A stretch of 64,000 bases of DNA from Ornithinibacillus massiliensis (GTDB taxonomy: Bacteria; Bacillota; Bacilli; Bacillales; Amphibacillaceae). A program made the translations under genes and the position numbers. This document shows positions 25,410 through 33,584 of the stretch, in pieces (the stretch's first letter is position 1; each line of letters starts with the position of its first letter). Location of the stretch: the NCBI RefSeq assembly GCF_018310345.1, contig NZ_JAGXBY010000005.1:62001-126000 (forward strand), written 5' to 3'. The notes beneath the pieces were generated by a model that saw only the letters and a program-made list of their open reading frames with translations, did not search any database and was not told the origin of the DNA.

Positions 25410-26039
25410 ATGAAACTCTGTTTTATTGGAGGAGGAAATCCATTAACGGGAGAGCTTAATGATGTAATAAAATTTTTAAGCCATCACGTAAAGAAGGATA
25501 GTAAACTTTTAATCATTCCTTTCGCTACAGAAGAAAAAAGACTGAATAGTTGGTATAATTCTGCCAAAAAAACTTTTGAGTCTATTGGAGTTAGTCATCT
25601 CGACATTCTCAACCGAGGACTAACGAGTCAAGAGATGCAATCAAAAATCAAGGAACATGAAGTGCTATACTTTACTGGTGGTAGGCCGGAAAAATTGATG
25701 GAAAGGTTGATAGATAAAGAATTAGTTTCATCTATTAAGGGACATTCGGGGTTGTTGATAGGTGTGAGCGCAGGGGCTTTAGCTTTCTGTAAGGACTGTA
25801 TTATTACCAAAGATGAGGATTATCCAGAAACCTTGGTTATAAAAGGGTTAGATCTAGTGGATTTTAGTGTAGAGGTTCATTATCGGGATAGAACGGATGA
25901 GGAATTAATCCATTTGTCGGAAAAACGAGATATTTATGCCATGCCAAATGGTAGCGGATTGTTTTGGGATGGAGAAGTAATGACTCCTATTAAAAGTATC
26001 ATTCATTTTCAAAAAGGGAATAAGAAAGTGATAGATTGA
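25410..26039 (+). CDS. Peptidase E-like (S51 family) protein
   Basis: A 209-residue protein of the class I glutamine-amidotransferase-like S51 group. The nucleophile elbow is GVSAGALAF with the active Ser; FTGGRPEKLM and the late YAMPNGSGLFW are also family-like. Members such as PepE cleave N-terminal Asp-X dipeptides; others are cyanophycinases. No signal peptide, so cytosolic. AAGGGGGAC precedes the ATG. The 240-bp gap after it holds only weak hairpins and the MarR gene's upstream region. Confidence 0.8.
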   Translation: MKLCFIGGGNPLTGELNDVIKFLSHHVKKDSKLLIIPFATEEKRLNSWYNSAKKTFESIGVSHLDILNRGLTSQEMQSKIKEHEVLYFTGGRPEKLMERLIDKELVSSIKGHSGLLIGVSAGALAFCKDCIITKDEDYPETLVIKGLDLVDFSVEVHYRDRTDEELIHLSEKRDIYAMPNGSGLFWDGEVMTPIKSIIHFQKGNKKVID

Positions 26040-26278
26040 ACGGAAGTATAGTGTGTAGAGGTAATATAAAGATGATACCAGACACTATTAGAAAAGCAAT
26101 GCGGGAGCTTCATCTATATAGGCTCCTTCGATATACTTCAATGTTAGTAAGCCATGATATTTACAACCCTCCATAAATGGCAATTTTAGTAAATACTGCC
26201 CATTATTAATAGAAAATCTTGGAATTTTGCGATATACTAAATTAAACTTAATAACTATTACTTAAAGGATTGATATTC

Positions 26279-26737
26279 ATGGATAATACGAATCATTTCG
26301 ACGAAAACCAAGTCGCCTCACTTAAACTTTTTGTCGTACTGTCTAGAGCAATTCAAGCAATTGAGAAACAGATTACCCAAAATGTGAAGGGGTATGGATT
26401 GAATCTAACGGAATTTGCTGTTTTAGAATTGTTATATCATAAAGGAGAACAACCAATACAGAAAATTGGTCAGAAGGTTTTACTGGCAAGCAGCAGTATT
26501 ACTTATGTTGTGGATAAATTAGAAGAAAAAAACTACTTAACTCGTAAAGCATGCCCAACTGATAGAAGGGTTACATTTGCTGTTATTTCCGAATCGGGTA
26601 AGGAATTAATGGATGAGATTTTCCCACATCATGCAAAAGCTATACGTGATATTATGGGTGGGTTAACTGTTGAAGAGAAGAAAATTGCTATTGATTTAGT
26701 GAAGCGGTTAGGTCATTATGCAAATAATCTAGAATAG
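26279..26737 (+). CDS. MarR family transcriptional regulator
   Basis: A 152-residue winged-helix regulator with the recognition region VLLASSSITYVVDKLEEKNYL and the wing KACPTDRRVTFAVI. It is close in style to MhqR/OhrR-like regulators, and to the MhqR at 52.6 kb. One Cys lies in the wing. The ATG at 26279 is 9 nt past AAAGGA; a TTG at 26270 is less likely. No partner gene is adjacent, so the target is unclear. Confidence 0.82.
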   Translation: MDNTNHFDENQVASLKLFVVLSRAIQAIEKQITQNVKGYGLNLTEFAVLELLYHKGEQPIQKIGQKVLLASSSITYVVDKLEEKNYLTRKACPTDRRVTFAVISESGKELMDEIFPHHAKAIRDIMGGLTVEEKKIAIDLVKRLGHYANNLE

Positions 26738-26822
26738 CGGTAGAAGTTTATTTCATAAATTAAGCAGCAACTATTAGCGCCGAAAATATACGTAAATTCC
26801 GAAATAGGACAAGTACTGTAAT

Positions 26823-26956
26823 CCCTAGGAATCCCCTGTTCCTTGCGTATCGCACACAGGGGCATCCTAGGGTTAAGGATAGTAGTAGCCTTGCTATCCA
26901 GTAGCTGGTGGGAAGTAACGTCTATTTCCGGTGCAAGAGAGTAGTCTATTGTTACT
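26823..26956. other. Structured intergenic region with consecutive hairpins
   Basis: The 231-bp gap between two convergent genes is unusually rich in self-complementarity. CCCTAGGA-AT-CCCCTGT (26823-26839) pairs with ACAGGGG-CA-TCCTAGGG (26856-26872), 15 pairs with one internal loop. GGATAG (26877) pairs with CTATCC (26894), CCAG (26898) with CTGG (26905), and AGTAAC (26914) with GTTACT (26951). There is no open frame. It may be a small RNA, a palindromic repeat or a complex terminator region. Confidence 0.55.
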
Positions 26957-26968
26957 GTAGGTTTTAAA

Positions 26969-27550
26969 TTACTTTTTTACTTCGGTGTGGTTATTTATTT
27001 TCCCCAAAAACTCTTCCCAATCTAAAATTCGGTTATATGTCGCAGCTCGATTATAAGACTGATCCTTTAAGAACAGCTCAATCGGTTCTTTTGATAGCGT
27101 ATCTAAAATGGCCGGTTTATCGTCTATATAATAATCTAGCTTTAGCTCTTTAATAATATGGATTTTCTCATGATCTTGCATACCATAGAAAAAATGTTCA
27201 TCGTTTACTGGGAAACCTTGCTGCTTCATCCAGTTTTTTGTCCGCTCACCGTGTTCTTTTGGTCTAGCAGTAATATAAAAGATTTCATGTCCAGAATCTA
27301 TTAGTTTATTTAATACTTCCACGGCACCTTGGTATGGTGGACAGTCCGTGTAATAAATATCTTCAAGTAAACTATTCCACATAGTGCTTCCCTCTTCGTC
27401 TGTTAATCCAAAAGGTTCGTGGATTTCCACACGCTTTAAAGCATGGAATTCTTCGATTGGAACATGCCTTTTTAGTTTCTTCCGATAGATATGAAAGGCA
27501 TGCTCACGCAAATTTATTAATGTGTCATCGATATCAAAACCAAATCTCAT
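26969..27550 (-). CDS. HAD-superfamily 5'-nucleotidase-like phosphatase
   Basis: A 193-residue phosphatase of the NT5C (deoxy-5'-nucleotidase) type. Motif I is GFDIDDTLINL (nucleophile and acid/base Asp), motif II lies in YITARP, and motif III/IV in DYYIDDKP. It begins with ATG at 27550, 8 nt past the ribD stop and behind GAGGG. It is third in an apparent operon ribA-ribD-HAD. I infer that it may remove the phosphate from the RibD product, a step for which HAD enzymes are used in bacteria, but the nucleotidase role is also possible. Confidence 0.8.
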   Translation of the reverse strand: MRFGFDIDDTLINLREHAFHIYRKKLKRHVPIEEFHALKRVEIHEPFGLTDEEGSTMWNSLLEDIYYTDCPPYQGAVEVLNKLIDSGHEIFYITARPKEHGERTKNWMKQQGFPVNDEHFFYGMQDHEKIHIIKELKLDYYIDDKPAILDTLSKEPIELFLKDQSYNRAATYNRILDWEEFLGKINNHTEVKK

Positions 27551-27558
27551 ATAATCCC

Positions 27559-28653
27559 TCAATTTTTATAAACTGGGTAACCCGTAAACTTAAAGTCTTT
27601 GCCAATCTTTTCGATGTCTGTATTCGTTAAATCTATGGCATCTTGCATGTCTACTATTCCAGTTCCCTCTAGAAATGTGGGTGCTTCTTTCCCACCAACT
27701 AATTTTGGAGCGAAATAAAGTACAACTTTATCAACTAATTGATGCTCTAAGAAAGAAGCATGGATATTTCCGCCGCCCTCTAAGAATAGGGAGGAGACAA
27801 GATGTTCGCCAAGAATCTCAACTACCTCTTTTGGATTAACAGATGTTTCACCTGATGTTACAAATACACGAATGCCGCGCTCCTCAAGCCGAAGCTTTTT
27901 TGTTTCATCATGGTTTTTACTAGTGAAAATCCATGTTTCTGCTTGGTTATCGGTTATAACGTTAACATCCATTGGAATCTTTAAGGTGGAATCCATTATA
28001 ACTCGAACCGGATTACGTCCATTAGGAATCCGAGCTGTTAACGATGGATTATCTGTTAATACAGTATTTATTCCAACGAGAATAGCCATATTTTCACTCC
28101 GTAGCTGATGTACATCTCGTCGTGCTTCTTCTGAAGTAATCCATTTACTACTAAACGTATGGGTTGCAACTTTACCATCTAATGAAGCCCCCGCCTTAAG
28201 CGTGACAAATGGTTTTTTCTCCACAATAAATTTATTAAAAACTTCATTCATTTGTATAGATTCTTGTTCTAAAACGCCAATGATGACCTCGATGCCGGCA
28301 TCTTGTAGTAGTTTCACACCGTTTCCTGCCACAATTGGATTCGGATCTAATGTTGCAATGACAGCCTTCTTGATTCCTGCTTGAACAATAGCTTCCGCGC
28401 ACGGTCCGGTTCTTCCGTGGTGGGAGCATGGTTCTAATGTTACATATATTGTCCCACCCTTGGCTTTCTCACCTGCCATACGTAATGCATGGATCTCTGC
28501 ATGCGGTTCCCCTGCTTTTAGGTGTGTGCCGACACCAACTATCCGATTGTCATTGACAATAACAGATCCTACAAGCGGATTTGGATCCGTCTGTCCTTTC
28601 ATAGCCTTAGCGTTTTGTATGGCAAGTCCCATATAGAACTCATGATTACTCAT
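27559..28653 (-). CDS. ribD: Bifunctional riboflavin deaminase/reductase RibD
   Basis: A 364-residue two-domain enzyme of early riboflavin synthesis. N-terminal deaminase: zinc site His51-Ala-Glu53 and Cys76/Cys85 in PCSHHGRTGPC. C-terminal reductase: LKAGASLDGKVAT, the ILVGINTVLTDNPSLTAR NADPH region and LFLEGGGNIHASFL. It turns the GTP cyclohydrolase II product into 5-amino-6-ribitylamino-uracil phosphate. Length is normal. Its start overlaps the ribA stop by 8 nt (ATGAGTAA), so translation is coupled. No ribE or ribH is next to it. Confidence 0.93.
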   Translation of the reverse strand: MSNHEFYMGLAIQNAKAMKGQTDPNPLVGSVIVNDNRIVGVGTHLKAGEPHAEIHALRMAGEKAKGGTIYVTLEPCSHHGRTGPCAEAIVQAGIKKAVIATLDPNPIVAGNGVKLLQDAGIEVIIGVLEQESIQMNEVFNKFIVEKKPFVTLKAGASLDGKVATHTFSSKWITSEEARRDVHQLRSENMAILVGINTVLTDNPSLTARIPNGRNPVRVIMDSTLKIPMDVNVITDNQAETWIFTSKNHDETKKLRLEERGIRVFVTSGETSVNPKEVVEILGEHLVSSLFLEGGGNIHASFLEHQLVDKVVLYFAPKLVGGKEAPTFLEGTGIVDMQDAIDLTNTDIEKIGKDFKFTGYPVYKN

Positions 28654-29401
28654 TGGAACAGGTTCCTTCCTCTTGCAGGTGACCAGATTTCTCTACCTTT
28701 GTTTTAAGGTAGCGTTCGTTATATTCAGACACATCGCCCCACAGTGGCACGCGCCCTGTTAAGGTTAATCCGGCTTTCTTCATTGCTTCAAGCTTTAATG
28801 GATTATTCGTAATTAATGTTACAGGCTTTGTACGTAATTGCTTCAAGACACGAATAGCATCGTCATAATTTCTAGAGTCATTCACAAATCCAAGTGCTTC
28901 ATTGGCTTGAACGGTATCAAGACCATTCTCCTGTAAAATATAGGCCATTGCTTTAGAAAATAAACCAATACCCCGACCCTCATGGTTAGCAAGGTAGAAA
29001 ATAGCTCCAGTACCATGCTCCGTAATTTTGTGCATGGATTCTTTCAGTTGGAAGCCACAATCACAACGTTTACTTCCAAAGATATCACCAGTATGACAAA
29101 TGGAATGCATTCGGATTAATGCATCGTCATCATTTTCAAAATCACCATAAACCAAGACACTAGATTGTTGATAGTCTGCTAAATTTTGTGAGGATAGATT
29201 ATCGATAATGGTCTGATAATCATCAGTTGCTTCCGTTGAATTTAACCAGCTATACCATTTGAATTCAACGGTTTCTCCATATAGATTAACAGGAAGGCGA
29301 ATGGGCCCAACTAAATAGATAGCGCCTTCTGTTGTTGGTATTGTTTGTATTTTATCCTTAAGTACGGATATTACTTTCGATTCTAATTTTGTTTGTTCCA
29401 T
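28646..29401 (-). CDS. ribA: GTP cyclohydrolase II (RibA type)
   Basis: A 251-residue enzyme that opens GTP to the first riboflavin intermediate. The zinc ligands Cys102, Cys113 and Cys115 lie in CHTGDIFGSKRCDCG, and HEGRGIGLFSK holds the catalytic Arg. About 80 residues come before the usual catalytic core, without the RibB motifs, so this is a RibA with an N-terminal extension and not a RibBA fusion. ATG at 29401 has AAAGGGG upstream; a longer reading to 29425 is less likely. I looked for an FMN riboswitch upstream on the minus strand and did not see one. Confidence 0.9.
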   Translation of the reverse strand: MEQTKLESKVISVLKDKIQTIPTTEGAIYLVGPIRLPVNLYGETVEFKWYSWLNSTEATDDYQTIIDNLSSQNLADYQQSSVLVYGDFENDDDALIRMHSICHTGDIFGSKRCDCGFQLKESMHKITEHGTGAIFYLANHEGRGIGLFSKAMAYILQENGLDTVQANEALGFVNDSRNYDDAIRVLKQLRTKPVTLITNNPLKLEAMKKAGLTLTGRVPLWGDVSEYNERYLKTKVEKSGHLQEEGTCSNE

Positions 29402-29472
29402 GGTACATACCCCTTTCACTGCCACTAGTATAATGAAAAATCATAATTGCTTCAATTTATCTTTCTCGGAAA

Positions 29473-29509
29473 TCATCATAATTAATCTTTTATTACTAAA
29501 TTATGATGA
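29473..29509. promoter_or_regulatory. 11-bp inverted repeat upstream of ribA
   Basis: TCATCATAATT (29473-29483) and AATTATGATGA (29499-29509) are exact complements around a 15-bp centre. The site lies about 72 bp upstream of the ribA start and in the divergent region shared with a PadR gene. It could be an operator; the regulator is unknown. Confidence 0.5.
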
Positions 29510-29643
29510 AGTCACTCTCCCGGTTGTATGTTGTTAAAAAATAATTCATGTATTGTCAAAAGAAAGTAATCATGTTATTATATCGACATATGATATATCG
29601 CATAACGATACATCGATAGGTGATATATAATGGTGGTGAAATA

Positions 29644-29979
29644 ATGACGAAAAAAGCAGAAACTTTTCTCCCTTTGTCACAGGCTACCTACTATATTCTA
29701 TTATCTTTACGGGAAGTCCGACATGGATACGGAATTATGCAGGATGTAGAAGCGGTTAGTAAGGATGAAGTGACAATGGGTCCAGGAACATTGTATGGGG
29801 CGCTCAGTAAATTGGAAAAACAACAAGTTATTGAGAAAGCAGTTGTGCAAGATGATGACCGAAGGAAGTATTACCAGTTAACTAGTTTAGGTAAAGAAGT
29901 CTTACGTTTAGAGTATAAAAGGTTGAAATCGTTAGTGGAAAATGCAAAAGATATCATGACAGAACTGGAGGTAGAGTAG
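29644..29979 (+). CDS. PadR family transcriptional regulator
   Basis: A 111-residue PadR winged-helix regulator: LPLSQATYYILLSLREVRHGYGIM, then MGPGTLYGALSKLEKQQVI (recognition helix) and DDRRKYYQLTSLGKEVL (wing). The ATG at 29644 has GGTGGTGAA upstream. It is followed after 1 nt by a DUF2812 membrane protein, a frequent pairing. A likely self-operator lies around 29593-29630, where TATCG and CGATA repeats occur (TATCGCATAACGATA). Confidence 0.85.
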   Translation: MTKKAETFLPLSQATYYILLSLREVRHGYGIMQDVEAVSKDEVTMGPGTLYGALSKLEKQQVIEKAVVQDDDRRKYYQLTSLGKEVLRLEYKRLKSLVENAKDIMTELEVE

Positions 29980-29980
29980 G

Positions 29981-30493
29981 ATGACAATGAGAAAACTCAG
30001 GATATCATTATCATTTAACATTGAAAAGGAAGAGCAGTGGTTGACGGAAATGTCTCAAAAGGGACTACATTTTCAACATCATAAATTACTATGGTATGAA
30101 TTTGAGGAAGACTCAAGCAAATCGTATGTGTATCAAATCGATTTTCGCCAAAATGCTCAGATGGATTATTTCAATCTATATGAAGATGCAGGGTGGGAAT
30201 ATGTCATTGGATCGATGGGAGTCTTTCACTATTTCCGTACAGATGCTTCCAATCCTTCTATCCGAAAATTGTACTCTGATAATGAGTCCATACAAGATTC
30301 TTATAAAAGAATGATTGGCTTTTATTTACTCATTTTCTTCCTTTTCCTTGTATCTCAAATAGGAATAGTTGTAACTTGGAACGACTTTTGGTTACAGTAT
30401 TTACTAATCGGAATCGATGGGGTTGTAATCGTGCTATATTTATATATGTTTTATATGTTTAATAGGAGAATTAATTATTACAGAAGGCGGTAG
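29981..30493 (+). CDS. DUF2812 domain membrane protein
   Basis: A 170-residue protein. Residues 1-105 form a DUF2812 domain (FNIEKEEQWLTEMSQKGLHF, YQIDFR, YEDAGWEYV), then two membrane helices lead to a basic end, so the domain faces the cytosol. Function is not known; family members usually sit next to a PadR regulator, as here. Two ATG codons (29981, 29987) are possible; GGAGG 9 nt before the first favours 29981. Confidence 0.82.
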   Translation: MTMRKLRISLSFNIEKEEQWLTEMSQKGLHFQHHKLLWYEFEEDSSKSYVYQIDFRQNAQMDYFNLYEDAGWEYVIGSMGVFHYFRTDASNPSIRKLYSDNESIQDSYKRMIGFYLLIFFLFLVSQIGIVVTWNDFWLQYLLIGIDGVVIVLYLYMFYMFNRRINYYRRR

Positions 30494-30547
30494 TAGTTGT
30501 TTTAGAAGAGCGAGATCGGAATTAGTTTGGGTAAAAAGTACATGATA

Positions 30548-30586
30548 AAAACAGGAGGCTAACAGTGGTAGCCTCCTGTTTTAGTT
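30548..30586 (+). terminator. Terminator after PadR-DUF2812 unit
   Basis: A 14-bp perfect stem, AAAACAGGAGGCTA with TAGCCTCCTGTTTT, with a 7-nt loop. Confidence 0.85.
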
Positions 30587-30757
30587 AAGGAATAACCAAT
30601 TTCGTTTCTGAGTTGAATTTGGAATAGTTAAAAATCTTTGTGTTTAATGTTAGTATAAATGTTATAGCATTAGGAGGTATATCGTGTAAATTTATGGACA
30701 TTAAGCACAGAGATTTAGTGCATATACATTCTCAAGCTTAAATTACGAGATATAGTA

Positions 30758-31630
30758 ATGGATAAAATAGAAGGAGATGTGCCTTGTATTATGGGGGAAA
30801 AGTTTGGTGAACTAGAGATATGGAATGTTCTAGTGCAATTATTCGTCTTAGGTTTAATATGCCACATTCTACATAATATCATGCAAAATATACTCGGAAT
30901 GGACCTGAATGTTGTATGGATCGCAACGTTTTATATTTTTGCTCCTTTTATTATGATACGCTCTTTACGCATGAATGGTGTAGATGCTGAAGTGATTGGA
31001 GAGCCATCCGTTCAACATGTACCGTGGATCTTATTGATAAGTATAAAATTTCTATTGATTCTATTTTCCTGGCTCTCACAAAGTGTAGGTGTACCACTGG
31101 CTTCATTAGTTTACCCGAAAATATATACAGAAGTGTTGTCGTTACTTTCAGAGCATACCCATGTAAGTGCTGACGTTAATAGTATTCTGATGTTGATCAT
31201 TAGTTTTACATTCGTACCTATTTTTGAAGAATTGTTATTTAGAGGATATCTATTAAATAAATGGAGGGATAAAATAGGGCTTGGGAAAGCGATAATTATG
31301 AGCTCCTTGTTATTTGCATGTGTTCATTTTGATATTATGCTATTTCTAGGTTATTTTGCTAGTGGAATATTTTATAGTTTGGTTTATTTAAGAACGAAGA
31401 GGTTAATCGTTCCAATCATTTTACATTCGTTAACGAATCTAGTTTCTAGTTTTACAACCTTTTTACCTAGCTTGCCCCTTACGTCTATAGAAGAATTACA
31501 GTCGGCCTTGCTAGTAGCATTAATTGTATATCTTATGTTAATCCCAATAATTGCTTTTATTTTGTATCGGTTCTACAAACACACCGCTAAGATGTCCCCA
31601 CACCAACTTAATATGAAGAAGTCTTCTTGA
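30758..31630 (+). CDS. CPBP family intramembrane glutamic endopeptidase
   Basis: A roughly 290-residue multi-pass membrane protein of the CAAX protease/bacteriocin-processing (Abi) family. Motif 1 is EELLFRGYLL, motif 2 is FACVHFD and motif 3 is HSLTNL, which together hold the Glu-Glu and His residues of the active site. Such proteins give immunity to bacteriocins or process membrane peptides. The start is uncertain: ATG 30758 has no clear ribosome binding site, while AAGGAG at 30771 could serve an ATG at 30791. It is a single gene. Confidence 0.8.
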   Translation: MDKIEGDVPCIMGEKFGELEIWNVLVQLFVLGLICHILHNIMQNILGMDLNVVWIATFYIFAPFIMIRSLRMNGVDAEVIGEPSVQHVPWILLISIKFLLILFSWLSQSVGVPLASLVYPKIYTEVLSLLSEHTHVSADVNSILMLIISFTFVPIFEELLFRGYLLNKWRDKIGLGKAIIMSSLLFACVHFDIMLFLGYFASGIFYSLVYLRTKRLIVPIILHSLTNLVSSFTTFLPSLPLTSIEELQSALLVALIVYLMLIPIIAFILYRFYKHTAKMSPHQLNMKKSS

Positions 31631-31650
31631 ATTTTCGAAGCAAACTATCA

Positions 31651-31702
31651 CAGGGATGAACGAAGACAGCAGGGATCACCAAGCTGTCTTCGTTCATCCC
31701 TG
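31651..31702. terminator. 20-bp perfect inverted repeat after CPBP gene
   Basis: CAGGGATGAACGAAGACAGC (31651-31670) is fully complementary to 31683-31702, with a 12-nt loop. Only TATTTCATT follows, so it is a strong hairpin with a poor U tail. Terminator is the simplest reading. Confidence 0.65.
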
Positions 31703-31814
31703 TATTTCATTGATAACCATAATTTTACCTTGTTAAGTATTTTATTTAAATAGTACCTTGTATTGAACAGTAGTATGTGTTAAATTATAGCTAAAGGAAT
31801 TAATCATAAATTGG

Positions 31815-31833
31815 TACTATACAATGTATAGTA
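31815..31833. promoter_or_regulatory. Palindromic PadR operator candidate
   Basis: TACTATACAATGTATAGTA is a perfect palindrome (8-bp arms, 3-bp centre) 20 bp before the PadR start. PadR proteins usually bind such palindromes in their own promoter. Confidence 0.65.
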
Positions 31834-31853
31834 GTAGAGCAGAGGTGGAAGTA

Positions 31854-32177
31854 TTGAACGTACAGTTTAAAAAAGGTGTATTAGAGCTATGTGTGCTCGT
31901 CTTATTAGATAAACAAGATCGATATGGTTATGAATTGGTTCAGAAAATCTCCGATCAGATTGCCATTTCAGAAGGGTCTGTTTATCCATTATTAAGAAGA
32001 TTAACGAAGGAAGGATATTTTACTACGTATTTAAAAGAATCTACAGAGGGACCATCTAGAAAATATTATGCGCTAACAGAAGAGGGTAGAATTTACTTGC
32101 AAGAACTATTAGCGGATTGGCAGAAGTTCACCGATGGTGTGAATCAATTAATCAAGGAAGGTGTTCGAAATGAATAA
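31854..32177 (+). CDS. PadR family transcriptional regulator
   Basis: A 107-residue PadR regulator (LNVQFKKGVLELCVLVLL, then ISEGSVYPLLRRLTKEGY as recognition region, and GPSRKYYALTEEGRIYL as wing). The TTG at 31854 is chosen because GAGGTGG lies 5 nt upstream and because relatives begin exactly here. It is first in a three-gene unit with a HAAS (DUF1700) protein and a DUF4097 protein; the next gene overlaps it by 8 nt. Confidence 0.85.
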   Translation: MNVQFKKGVLELCVLVLLDKQDRYGYELVQKISDQIAISEGSVYPLLRRLTKEGYFTTYLKESTEGPSRKYYALTEEGRIYLQELLADWQKFTDGVNQLIKEGVRNE

Positions 32178-32730
32178 GGAACAGTTTTTAACACAGTTGG
32201 AGGGTGCTTTAAAGCGTCTACCTTCTTCTGAACGAGAAGATATTATACAAGACTTTAGGGAACATTTTGAAGTTGGAGTTAGTGAAGGAAAATCAGAAGA
32301 AGAAATTGCGAAAGGGCTTGGAACCCCACAGCAAATAGCCAAGGAAATAACAGCTTCTTTCCATTTGGAACAGGTCCAGGAAACGGCAACTACGGGAAAT
32401 GTACTTCGTGCCGTATGGGCAGTAATTGGACTTGGTTTTTTTAACTTAGTTATCGTACTAGGGCCATTTATCGCCTTAGCAGGAATTGTATTATCTGGTT
32501 GGGCAGTTGGATTATCCGGAATAGTAAGTCCAGTTTTGTATTTAGTTAATGTGGCTATTTACCCAGAAATATTTGAACTCTATCAATTATTCATATCAAT
32601 TACGTTTGCTGGAATCGGAATCTTTGTGATTATTGGGATGTATTATGTGACAAGATGGTTAAGTAAAGGTTTTATACGCTATTTACAATTTAATGTTCGT
32701 ATGGTTAAAGGAGGAATAGGAAATGCCTAA
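32170..32730 (+). CDS. DUF1700/HAAS domain membrane protein
   Basis: A 186-residue protein. The N-terminal 70 residues are the HAAS helix domain (FLTQLEGALKRLPSSEREDI, YDF-like QDFREHFEVG, EEIAKGLGTPQQIAKE), then three or four hydrophobic segments. These proteins are nearly always encoded with PadR regulators and may sense the membrane or envelope state. The ATG at 32170 follows AAGGAAGGTG and overlaps the padR stop; its own end overlaps the next gene by 8 nt. Confidence 0.87.
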   Translation: MNKEQFLTQLEGALKRLPSSEREDIIQDFREHFEVGVSEGKSEEEIAKGLGTPQQIAKEITASFHLEQVQETATTGNVLRAVWAVIGLGFFNLVIVLGPFIALAGIVLSGWAVGLSGIVSPVLYLVNVAIYPEIFELYQLFISITFAGIGIFVIIGMYYVTRWLSKGFIRYLQFNVRMVKGGIGNA

Positions 32731-33532
32731 GCAAAAGTTATTGATAATCATTGCTTCTTGTCTATTCGTCGTCGGCGTCATTGGTAGTCTCCTAACGTAT
32801 AAAACGGCAGGTGCATCTTCTGAAGATGTAATAGAAACAGAAGTCATTGATAATCAAGGTATCACGAAACTGAATGTTAAAACAGACAATGCAAGAGTCG
32901 AAGTCCTACCCACATCGGAGGAGGAAATTACAGTAGAATTTACATCACCAGCTACTAGTAAAAGCAAGTATAAGTTTACTGTAGAAGAAGATGGCGACAC
33001 GCTTGCAGTAGAAGTAAAGGAAAAACGAATTCTTCAATTTATATCGTTTGACTTTAGCTTCCAGGGTCCAAGTTTAGTCATCTATTTACCTGAAAAGCAA
33101 TATGATGAACTAAAAGTTGATGTAATAAACGGAAGAGTTAATGTAGAAAGTCTGGAAGTAGAACATGCCAATGTGCAAACTGTTAATGGCCGAATTGAAT
33201 TGGAGGACTTAACCACTACTACTACCTATGTTTCGTCTGAAAATGGTAGGGTGGACTTAACGTATGTTGATGGTGAAATAACTAGTAATGCTGTTAATGG
33301 TCGAACGACACTTATTACCAATGATTTAGACCGTTCAATTGACCTGGAAACAGTGAATGGGAAGATTGAAATTCAAACAATGCAAGAACCTACCAACGCG
33401 GCGTTTGAGGTTAGTGTTGTAAATGGAAAGGTAGACATATTAGGCGATAACTCTAAGAATTCTGTATTTGGCGAAGGCGAGCATAAAATTAAACTAAAAA
33501 CAGTGAATGGTAGTATTACGGTAAGTAAATAA
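32723..33532 (+). CDS. DUF4097 beta-helix envelope protein
   Basis: A 269-residue protein with an N-terminal membrane anchor (about 7-29) and an extracellular DUF4097 domain made of repeated short strands, each ending in N-G-R/K turns (VINGRVNVE, TVNGRIELE, SENGRVDLT, AVNGRTTL, TVNGKIEI, VVNGKVDI, TVNGSITV). LiaG-type proteins of this family act in envelope stress circuits, but a biochemical role is not known. Last gene of the PadR-HAAS-DUF4097 unit and followed by a terminator. Confidence 0.87.
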   Translation: MPKQKLLIIIASCLFVVGVIGSLLTYKTAGASSEDVIETEVIDNQGITKLNVKTDNARVEVLPTSEEEITVEFTSPATSKSKYKFTVEEDGDTLAVEVKEKRILQFISFDFSFQGPSLVIYLPEKQYDELKVDVINGRVNVESLEVEHANVQTVNGRIELEDLTTTTTYVSSENGRVDLTYVDGEITSNAVNGRTTLITNDLDRSIDLETVNGKIEIQTMQEPTNAAFEVSVVNGKVDILGDNSKNSVFGEGEHKIKLKTVNGSITVSK

Positions 33533-33539
33533 TTATTGG

Positions 33540-33573
33540 GGGGTAGAGACATGGATAGTCTCTACCCCTTTTG
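33540..33573 (+). terminator. Terminator of the PadR-HAAS-DUF4097 unit
   Basis: GGGGTAGAGAC pairs with GTCTCTACCCC (11 bp, 7-nt loop), followed by TTTT. Confidence 0.85.
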
Positions 33574-33584
33574 ACGAATAGGCA

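Noticed and set aside
29402..29643. FMN riboswitch upstream of ribA
   Set aside because: I searched the minus strand for the conserved RFN blocks and found none; only an 11-bp inverted repeat is present.
30690..30746. Short leader peptide before the CPBP gene
   Set aside because: AGGAGG at about 30672 is followed by GTG TAA, and the next ATG gives only 15 codons at poor spacing; no evidence for translation.
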